From: a bacterium
GTDB lineage: Bacteria > Krumholzibacteriota > Krumholzibacteriia > LZORAL124-64-63
Assembly: GCA_030635025.1 (NCBI GenBank)
Contig: DAOVZQ010000053.1
Coordinates: 1 to 9,567, forward strand
DNA: 9,567 nt
Direction of reading: 5' to 3'
Part shown: positions 1 to 5,695 of the stretch, piece after piece
Numbering within the stretch: the first letter of the stretch is position 1
How the letters are laid out: each line of letters begins with the position of its first letter
Position numbers and translations under genes: made by a program
Notes under the pieces: generated by a model
The model's database searches: none
Told to the model about the DNA's origin: nothing
The model's input: only the letters and a program-made list of their open reading frames with translations

Positions 1-830
1 CATCGAGTCTCCTTGTGGTCGTTCTCCTGGACCGCGGCGACGAACGCCGCGACTCGGTCGGTGTCGATACGGTTATAACCGTCTTCATCATTGCCTGACT
101 TGAGGGACGTACCGACGATATAGCCATCCGCGAACGGAAGGTAGTCGCGCACGTTCTCGCAGGAGGCGCCGCTGCCCACCAGCAATGGACAATCGGGCAG
201 GGCCTCGCGGGCCGCCGCCACATCCCGGAAATCGGCCGCGGCACCTGTGGCTGCGCCCGACACGATGACGGCATCCGCACGACCACGCAGGCGAAGATCG
301 CCGGCGTCGTCGGCTAGGGGTCGCGGTGCCAGAGGGGCGGCGTGCTTGACGCGCAGGTCGGCCCAAATGCCTACGTCCGGGATCAATGTCCGGCGCGCGC
401 GCAGGGTTTCCGCCGCCCGCCCCTGGATCAGGCCCTGATCGGTCAGGGCCGCACCGGTATGGATGTTGACCCTGATGAAGGCGGCGCCGACGGCCGCGGC
501 AATGGCCAGGGCGGCCCCGGCGTCGTTGCGCAGAACGTTCACTCCGAGGGGTAGGTCACCGGATGCGTCACGTACGGCCAGGGCCATGCGCGTTATGGCC
601 GCCACGGTCTCGGGCGGCACCACTCCGGCATAAAAAGGAACGTCGTGATAGTTTTCCACCATCACCGCTCCGACACCTCCAGCGGCCAAGGCGGCCGCAT
701 CGTGGCGAGCGGCCGCTTCGACGGCTGCGATATCCCCGCCCCAGGCAGGCGAACCGGGCAGGGGATGCAGGTGCACCATGCCGATGATTGGCGTACGCAG
801 TCGCTCCCGGAAATCGTTTCGGTTCCACAT
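1..830 (-). CDS. BtpA/SgcQ-family TIM-barrel protein (3' end at or just past window edge)
   Basis: Reading from ATG at 830-828 gives 276 codons, then the bases TG at the edge. If the next base is A, the gene ends in TGA and is full length for this family (about 250-280 aa). Family motifs seen in order are IIGMVHLHPLPGSP (15-28), VENYHDVPF (58-66), GVNVLRND (96-103), FIRVNIHTGAALTDQGLIQG (118-137), ADLRVKHAAPL (157-167), DAVIVSGAATG (186-196), LLVGSGAS (216-223) and GYIVGTSLK. These are the strand and loop signatures of the BtpA fold, a (beta/alpha)8 barrel of the phosphate-binding type. Cyanobacterial BtpA affects photosystem I stability. Elsewhere, as with E. coli SgcQ, members are uncharacterised and sit near sugar or nucleoside genes, so a photosynthetic role is not implied. 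The ATG has no strong ribosome site; an ATG at 846-844 is out of frame. The last codons carry AAGGAG and then ATG at 3-1, which suggests a downstream gene overlapping by ATGA. Family confidence is high; the substrate is unknown. Confidence 0.9.
   Translation of the reverse strand, partial: MWNRNDFRERLRTPIIGMVHLHPLPGSPAWGGDIAAVEAAARHDAAALAAGGVGAVMVENYHDVPFYAGVVPPETVAAITRMALAVRDASGDLPLGVNVLRNDAGAALAIAAAVGAAFIRVNIHTGAALTDQGLIQGRAAETLRARRTLIPDVGIWADLRVKHAAPLAPRPLADDAGDLRLRGRADAVIVSGAATGAAADFRDVAAAREALPDCPLLVGSGASCENVRDYLPFADGYIVGTSLKSGNDEDGYNRIDTDRVAAFVAAVQENDHKETR
431..450. repeat. Perfect inverted repeat inside the BtpA-family gene
   Basis: GGCCCTGA (431-438) and TCAGGGCC (443-450) are exact reverse complements around a TCGG loop. 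They fall in the codons for the conserved ALTDQGL segment, so the repeat may be only a by-product of coding. An mRNA hairpin is possible. Confidence 0.5.
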
Positions 831-961
831 GCGCCGATGATAACATCTGAAGTTGGAGGCGCAAAGGCTCAACCGGCGCCGGCCAATCCAGACTGGCCAA
901 GATTGCACGTGGCGCGTACATTCCTCGGGTCTGACAACTCACAGATCAGGAGCAACAATCG
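831..961. promoter_or_regulatory. Divergent spacer between the BtpA-family gene and tdk
   Basis: This 131-bp gap lies between two divergently read genes and must hold promoters or leaders for both, unless either is read from outside. The clear element is the tdk ribosome site AGGAG at 948-952, 9 nt before the ATG at 962. Also visible are a 10-bp palindrome CCGGCGCCGG (873-882) and a short inverted repeat GGCCA (881-885) / TGGCC (894-898). A TTGCAC at 903-908 could be a -35 element, but no convincing -10 follows it. No promoter is called with confidence. Confidence 0.4.
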
Positions 962-1552
962 ATGCAGATCATCCACGGCAAGACTGGCTGGATAGAAGTC
1001 ATATGCGGTCCCATGTTCAGCGGCAAAAGCGAAGAACTCATCCGCCGCATCCGACGCGCACAGATCGCGAAGCAGCGAATTCAGCTGTTCAAGCCCAAGA
1101 TCGACGACCGGTACAGCGATGACGACATCGTCACCCACAGCCAGCAGCGGCTGCCGAGTACGCCTGTGACCTCAAGCCCCGAAATCATCGAGTCCCTTCA
1201 CGACAAGACCGAAGTTGTGGGTATCGACGAGGCACAATTTTTCGACGATGACATCATGGATGTCTGCAACAAGCTCGCCAACCTGGGGAAGCGCGTCATC
1301 GTGGCGGGTCTGGACATGGATTATCGGGGACGTCCCTTCGAACCGATCCCCCGTCTGATGGCCATTGCCGAATACGTCACCAAGCAGCTGGCCATCTGTG
1401 TGCATTGCGGTAATCCGGCCAACCATACCCAGAGGTTGACCGAGAACCGCATGAAGATCGTGGTGGGGTCCCAGGAAACATACGAAGCCAGATGCCGCAA
1501 ATGCTTCGAACCGCCCGAATCCGAAGACGCGACCGAGGCTGCCGAGTCCTGA
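962..1552 (+). CDS. tdk: Thymidine kinase, type II (TK1-like)
   Basis: This cytosolic salvage enzyme phosphorylates thymidine (and deoxyuridine) to the monophosphate with ATP. The 196-aa product has the normal length and all family landmarks. The P-loop is GPMFSGKSEEL at 16-26. The Walker B/catalytic segment IDEAQFF is at 88-94, with E90 as the expected general base. LDMDYRGRPF (117-126) follows. The zinc site is built from C146-x2-C149 and C178-x2-C181. The lasso segment has Y174 before EARC, where the thymine-binding backbone loop sits in the family. The start is fixed by AGGAG at 948-952, 9 nt upstream. The last 13 residues are an acidic tail rich in E, D and A. The gene converges on the HDOD gene with 4 bp between stop codons and has no visible terminator of its own. 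Function is confident because both catalytic and zinc residues are intact. Confidence 0.97.
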   Translation: MQIIHGKTGWIEVICGPMFSGKSEELIRRIRRAQIAKQRIQLFKPKIDDRYSDDDIVTHSQQRLPSTPVTSSPEIIESLHDKTEVVGIDEAQFFDDDIMDVCNKLANLGKRVIVAGLDMDYRGRPFEPIPRLMAIAEYVTKQLAICVHCGNPANHTQRLTENRMKIVVGSQETYEARCRKCFEPPESEDATEAAES

Positions 1553-1556
1553 AAAC

Positions 1557-3089
1557 CTAGTCGAGACCATCCAGATCGGCGCTGGCCACCTGGCACGTCA
1601 TGATGCAGAATTTTTCCCAATCGACTCCGAGCTTGTGGGCGGCCTCGCTGTCACGATAGACCTTCTCCCACTGTTCCGGCTCCTTTACCTCGGCGCTCAG
1701 AGCCAGATCCTCACCCAATCCGATCACGGCCCCCAATTGCTCGGGATCGGTGTCGGCTTGAACATCATGGTGATTACGCACGGCTTGGCCGAGCCTCTTG
1801 CTGAGATTCCAGTCCTCAATGAGCAGGGCACCCAGAGCGCCGTGGTTGTAGCCGAGTAATTCATTCTCGACCTTCCACATCATAACCTCGCGCTCATCGC
1901 TGATCTGCTCGATGCGCTCGAATAGACCGGGCAGCGCCCTGGCCATGATCAGTTGACCGATGTTCTGCATGAGACCGCCGACAAACGCGATCTCGCAATC
2001 CTGCAGCCGCAGTTCCTCGGCGACGATCTGGCTGGCGATGGCCGACCGGACCGACCGGGACCAGATCCGGTTGAGTACTGGACTGGTGTCCACCCCCGGA
2101 AACACGGCACGTGAGGCCGTAACGAGTGTCCAGTTGCGAACGGTTTTGAAACCGAGGCGGACCACGGCATCGCGGATGGTCTTGATCTCGCTGTTGCCCA
2201 CGTAGAACGACGAATTGGCGACGCGCAACATGCGTGCGGTCAGTACCAGCTCACGGGCGATTTCCTTCTCCAACTGGGCTGCAGTCGTCCTGGGGTTACC
2301 GATGAGTTCCAGGATTCGGTTGGCGACCTGCGGCAACGCCGTGAGTTCGCCGAGTAGGGCATAGACCTTGTGCGGAGGCAGATCACCCGGCTTAAGATCC
2401 GAATAGCCGATCATCTCGCGCTGCCGTTGCGCATTCATGCTTGCGGATTGGATCTTCTGTGTTTCGGGTCCTACCGGCAGTACGTCGTGTTCAAGACTGT
2501 GCAGACGCATTACTGCGTAACGCGCTAGCGCGGCGGCCTCACGGATACGGTCGCTGCCCTGGAAATTCAGCCAATCCAGATAGAGGAAGGTGCCCCAGCG
2601 TCCCCGCAACGGCAGGGGGACGATCAGGACGGGGCGGTCCTCCGCGGCACCGAGTGCTTCTGCCAATTCACCTGGAAAATGCCCCATGGGGAACGGTCCG
2701 TCGAATACCATTTTCTCGCGGGCCAGCACGGTGAAGATATCGGTCTCGCGCAGAGTGATCACCTTGGGCCGAACCGCCTTGGGATCCAGCAGACGCGGGG
2801 GCAGATCGACACCCTGGGACAGCATAACGCGAAGTCCCTCACCCCAATTGCGCAACAACAGCAGTCGACCGCCTTGTCGCTTGGCCAGGTCCACGAAAAA
2901 GCGTACGACATCCCCGGCCTCAACGACCTTCTCGAGGGTTTCGAATCCGGTGATAAGATCAGCGAGAATCGTCTCGGGCTCCGGTTCACGAACGTCCTGG
3001 GCGACATCGACGCCGACCAGGAGTCGTAACTCCTTCTCCCGCTTACTTCTTTCGTGGTGGGTCAGAACAATATCATCGATCTGGGCCAA
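1557..3089 (-). CDS. GAF-HDOD domain signalling protein
   Basis: Numbering here is from TTG at 3089 (510 aa). After about 45 residues with charged helix character, residues 40-200 look like a GAF-type sensor (predicted LITGFETLEKVVEAG helix, then RLLLLRN, VLIVPLPLRGRWGTFLYLD and a long closing helix). A linker leads to an HDOD domain at about 236-455, beginning LPPHKVYALLGELTALPQVA. It includes RMLRVANSSFY, DAVVRLGFKTVRN, GGLMQNIGQLIM and AVRNHH. The HD pair of true metal-dependent phosphohydrolases is replaced at QNIG, as is usual for HDOD, so a nuclease or c-di-GMP hydrolase activity is not expected. HDOD proteins are output or scaffold modules in signal transduction and motility; the partner and ligand here are unknown. 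The frame is open further upstream to ATG 3155 and TTG 3188. TTG 3089 is preferred because GGGAG lies 6 nt before it and because the upstream codons (ATA, ACA, AGA, TCA) are unlike the gene. Family call is strong; start and GAF identity are less so. Confidence 0.85.
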   Translation of the reverse strand: MAQIDDIVLTHHERSKREKELRLLVGVDVAQDVREPEPETILADLITGFETLEKVVEAGDVVRFFVDLAKRQGGRLLLLRNWGEGLRVMLSQGVDLPPRLLDPKAVRPKVITLRETDIFTVLAREKMVFDGPFPMGHFPGELAEALGAAEDRPVLIVPLPLRGRWGTFLYLDWLNFQGSDRIREAAALARYAVMRLHSLEHDVLPVGPETQKIQSASMNAQRQREMIGYSDLKPGDLPPHKVYALLGELTALPQVANRILELIGNPRTTAAQLEKEIARELVLTARMLRVANSSFYVGNSEIKTIRDAVVRLGFKTVRNWTLVTASRAVFPGVDTSPVLNRIWSRSVRSAIASQIVAEELRLQDCEIAFVGGLMQNIGQLIMARALPGLFERIEQISDEREVMMWKVENELLGYNHGALGALLIEDWNLSKRLGQAVRNHHDVQADTDPEQLGAVIGLGEDLALSAEVKEPEQWEKVYRDSEAAHKLGVDWEKFCIMTCQVASADLDGLD

Positions 3090-3095
3090 GGCGTT

Positions 3096-3100
3096 CTCCC
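3096..3100 (-). promoter_or_regulatory. Ribosome binding site deciding the HDOD start
   Basis: GGGAG on the minus strand ends 6 nt before the TTG at 3089-3087. Neither ATG 3155 nor TTG 3188, which are in the same frame, has a comparable Shine-Dalgarno sequence at proper distance. Confidence 0.55.
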
Positions 3101-3261
3101 GACAATTTGAGGCTTCCCATGCAAAAGGGTGGACATCCACTCTTGTTATCGGCATTCCGGGCAAAATATTGAGTGGGAATACTGGCAAACGGCATCTAAT
3201 CGTTTATCCTGAGACCTCTGTTTGCGATATCAACCATGCCATCATCGGAAAGAGCCGGGAC
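3101..3261. promoter_or_regulatory. Divergent, AT-richer spacer between the HDOD gene and queD
   Basis: This spacer has noticeably more A/T than its flanks. On the plus strand, CTGGCA (3182-3187) and TTATCC (3204-3209), 16 nt apart, are a weak promoter candidate for queD. On the minus strand, TTGATA (3233-3228) with GATAAA (3208-3203), spacing 19, is a weak candidate for the HDOD gene. Both are poor matches and are offered only as positions to test. The queD ribosome site GGAAAGAG (3247-3254) lies 7 nt before its ATG. I looked for a preQ1 riboswitch upstream of queD and saw no convincing one. Confidence 0.35.
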
Positions 3262-3627
3262 ATGATCAACAGGATCACCAAATCATTTACATTCGATTCG
3301 GCGCATTGGCTTCCGAACGTTCCAGAAGGACACAAATGCGGACGGATGCACGGGCATACCTACACCGTGGTCATCGGCCTCGAAGGTGAAGTGGATGCCC
3401 AGTCGGGTTGGATAGTGGATTTCGGGGATATCAAGGCGGCCTTCAAGCCTCTCGAGACGGTTATGGATCACCATTGCCTGAACGAATTGGAGGGACTTGA
3501 GAACCCGACGGCCGAAAACATGGCCCGCTGGATTTTCGAGCGGATCAAATCAGCCCTGCCACACGTGGTCGATGTCACGGTGAAAGAGACTCCCACCACC
3601 GCGGCGATCTATCGCTCCGAGCGCTAG
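3262..3627 (+). CDS. queD: 6-carboxy-5,6,7,8-tetrahydropterin synthase
   Basis: QueD converts 7,8-dihydroneopterin triphosphate to 6-carboxytetrahydropterin, an early step in the 7-deazaguanine pathway to preQ0 and queuosine in tRNA. The 121-aa product matches the usual length of bacterial QueD. Zinc ligands are H15 in FDSAHWL and H30 and H32 in GRMHGH. The catalytic cysteine is C26 in EGHKCGRMHGH. D69-H70 in VMDHHCLNE forms the catalytic relay. E109 in VKETPTTAAIY anchors the pterin. NPTAENMARWIFE (81-93) is the conserved helix. The frame is open far upstream through the HDOD gene on the other strand, but the family begins at MINRITKSFTFDSAH, and GGAAAGAG stands 7 nt before this ATG. No other queuosine gene (queC, queE, queF, folE) is in the window, so it stands alone here. 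It is a T-fold enzyme of the PTPS/QueD family, and the CxxxHxH form favours QueD over eukaryotic-type PTPS. Confidence 0.96.
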   Translation: MINRITKSFTFDSAHWLPNVPEGHKCGRMHGHTYTVVIGLEGEVDAQSGWIVDFGDIKAAFKPLETVMDHHCLNELEGLENPTAENMARWIFERIKSALPHVVDVTVKETPTTAAIYRSER

Positions 3628-3632
3628 CAGGC

Positions 3633-3663
3633 GTCGTGGGGAAGGTCTATTACCCCCCACGAC
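3633..3663. terminator. GC-rich hairpin between convergent queD and the glycosyltransferase gene
   Basis: GTCGTGGGG (3633-3641) pairs perfectly with CCCCACGAC (3655-3663) across a 13-nt loop. It starts 5 nt after the queD stop and lies 16 nt past the stop of the minus-strand operon, so it is placed to serve both transcripts. No T-run follows it on either strand, so it is not a textbook intrinsic terminator. It may act as a 3'-end stabiliser or a Rho-associated or non-canonical terminator. Confidence 0.5.
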
Positions 3664-3679
3664 CCACTCGACAGACCGA

Positions 3680-5695
3680 CTAGTGTTCGGCCAACCAGCG
3701 GCGTGCGCGGTCGTCGCCGGGATTCAGACGCAGTAGATGTTCATAGGCATTACGGGCCTCGCCCAGACGCCCCGCCCTCTGATAGATCTCGGCCAGATTA
3801 CCCAAGGCTTGCCAGTATCCCGGACTTAGCCGCAGCACGTTCGTGAAAGCCCTCTCAGCCTCCGTGTCTCTCTCCAAAGACATCAAACAGAGCCCTGCCC
3901 CGAATAGAGCCTGCGCATCCTCACGCATGCGGTTGAGCGCCTCGAATCGACGGAGCGCCGACCCGTACTCACCCTCGCGATAGAAGACCCAGGCCGAACC
4001 GAGTTGGGCCCTGGCGTCGTCGGGCGCGGTACGCAACACGATCTCGAACTGGACGGCCGCCTCCTCCACTCGATTGGATGCGAGCAACAGATCCCCATAC
4101 TTGAGGCGTGCGTCCGAAGAATTGGGAGCGGCCTCGACCCAGCGCGCCGTGGCCTGGAGGGCTTCTTCCGACCGCCCTTCACTCAGCAGGACGTCGCCCA
4201 GAGCCTTGTACAGATTATCGCGAACAAGCCCGAAATGCCGGTTGGGATATCGTCTTTCGATGGCCAGGGCTTCGTTGTAGGATCGCACAGCCTTGCCGGA
4301 TTCGCCGGCGCTGATATAGGCGTTCCCCAGAGTGAAATAGTAGTAAGGATTGATGTCGGTACGACGCTCGTTGAAGTCCCGGAAGTCGCTGAGCGAGAAC
4401 GCCAGAAGCACCAACGCCAACAGGATCCCACCATACCCGAGTGACCAACGACGGCTCCGGATCGCCGTCACCAGGGCGTCGAGACCCGCACCTGCAGGGA
4501 CGACCATGAAGGCGGCGACGGGCAAGCGGAAACGGGCGTTGACGAAAAACAACAGGATGGAGATACAGTAGGCTGCACAAACCCCCAAAAGCAGACCTCG
4601 CGATCCGGGGCCACCGTCCCGGCGACTCCAGCCCAGAACGGACAGGAACAACAGCAGTGGCCATCCCACCAGCAGAGGCAACTTCATAAGTGGCGACCAC
4701 TCGCGCCAGGCATAGATGAACTTGTTGTTCGAACGCTCACCGGCGCCTATCAACATGCTCAACTTGTTCCAGTACAGCGCGACCGCCTCTCCGGGTTTAT
4801 CGGCCAAGAACGACAATCCCCTCCGTAGGTAGTGTCGATCAACTTCCGAGGGTTTCAGATCGCGCCCCTCGGACTGTTCGGCCAAGGCAACGGCGTCCTC
4901 GAAGCCGCCCTGCCACGTGGGGCGTGTGCCGGGTACGATGGCCGTACGCCCGTCCGACTCGGAATTGTTGCCGATAAAGAAGTTCACACCGCCCTGGCTG
5001 GCGATCAGCACCGTGTCTCCGCCGCGTACGGCATTCGAAACGGTCACCGGGATCACCGGCAAGGCCAGTGCTGCGAACAGAGCCAACCAGCCAAGGACAT
5101 TCGGCTTCAAGACACGCCACGCGTACCAGATCACGACCGGCACTACGATCAGGATGTTCGGCCGCGCAATGGCTGACAGACCGATCACGAGACCCACGGC
5201 TAGGAGACGACGTGGAACCCGGTCATCTCCGTCCCGCAGGAGCAGCCAGAGCCAGAGAAGATTCAGCGTGATCGGAAGGGTCACGATCAACAGCTCACCC
5301 GAGAAGTAGATGCTCGTCCACAAGGCGGCGAGCAGAAGCCCCGCCAGGTAGCCCGTCCGAATGCTCCACAGTCTTGCGGCCGACAAGGCCGCCAGGCCGG
5401 CACCAAGCGCTGAGATCACGATATGAACCAGTTGTATCCAGAACCGCGAGGCGTCGAAAACCCAGTACAGCCCGCCCAGGAAATAAGGGTACAGAGGAGC
5501 CCTGAAAAAAGGATCGGGACCGGGCCAGGTTCCGGCGAGCAGCCCGCGAGCCCACAGATCGTGAATCCCCGCGTCCATGATCGGCTGCTCGAAAAGGGGG
5601 TTCGTGCGCATGAACCACAGATGAACGAATCGCAGCACAAAGGCGATACCGGTCACGATCCAGAACATGCGGGATGAAGCGGACAGGGGTTTCAT
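3680..5695 (-). CDS. GT-C fold (family 39/ArnT-like) membrane glycosyltransferase with C-terminal TPR array
   Basis: The 671-aa protein has an N-terminal multi-spanning domain (about residues 9-435) and about 225 residues of TPRs (447-671). Membrane segments include roughly 9-28, 86-107, 115-133, 135-153, 164-192 and several more up to about 435. The first extracytoplasmic loop has D41 in IMDAGIHDLWARG, the position of the catalytic or metal-binding aspartate in GT-C enzymes, then FRAPLYPYFLGGLYW (64-78), the PPLYP-like signature. E134 (FSGELL) and R178-P179 (ARPN) are also typical. Such enzymes move a sugar from a polyprenyl-phosphate donor to a protein or lipid on the outer face of the inner membrane; donor and acceptor here are unknown. 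About six TPRs follow (for example FTLGNAYISAGESGKAV and AQLGSAWVFYREGEYGSALR). The start is ATG 5695, overlapping the upstream stop as ATGA, with GGAGAG at 5707-5702, 6 nt before it. A longer frame from 5758 lies inside the upstream gene and is rejected. Confidence 0.85.
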   Translation of the reverse strand: MKPLSASSRMFWIVTGIAFVLRFVHLWFMRTNPLFEQPIMDAGIHDLWARGLLAGTWPGPDPFFRAPLYPYFLGGLYWVFDASRFWIQLVHIVISALGAGLAALSAARLWSIRTGYLAGLLLAALWTSIYFSGELLIVTLPITLNLLWLWLLLRDGDDRVPRRLLAVGLVIGLSAIARPNILIVVPVVIWYAWRVLKPNVLGWLALFAALALPVIPVTVSNAVRGGDTVLIASQGGVNFFIGNNSESDGRTAIVPGTRPTWQGGFEDAVALAEQSEGRDLKPSEVDRHYLRRGLSFLADKPGEAVALYWNKLSMLIGAGERSNNKFIYAWREWSPLMKLPLLVGWPLLLFLSVLGWSRRDGGPGSRGLLLGVCAAYCISILLFFVNARFRLPVAAFMVVPAGAGLDALVTAIRSRRWSLGYGGILLALVLLAFSLSDFRDFNERRTDINPYYYFTLGNAYISAGESGKAVRSYNEALAIERRYPNRHFGLVRDNLYKALGDVLLSEGRSEEALQATARWVEAAPNSSDARLKYGDLLLASNRVEEAAVQFEIVLRTAPDDARAQLGSAWVFYREGEYGSALRRFEALNRMREDAQALFGAGLCLMSLERDTEAERAFTNVLRLSPGYWQALGNLAEIYQRAGRLGEARNAYEHLLRLNPGDDRARRWLAEH

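Noticed and set aside
568..942. Minus-strand frame of 124 codons overlapping the BtpA-family start
   Set aside because: It is out of frame with the BtpA motifs and is low-complexity, arginine-rich in the shared part.
2590..3261. A long plus-strand extension of queD reaching back to 2590
   Set aside because: It lies opposite the HDOD gene, has serine/arginine-rich shadow composition, and QueD family homology and the ribosome site both begin at 3262.
3156..3261. Possible preQ1 riboswitch upstream of queD
   Set aside because: I could not find the small preQ1 aptamer pattern (short GC stem with A-rich tail pairing) in this spacer.
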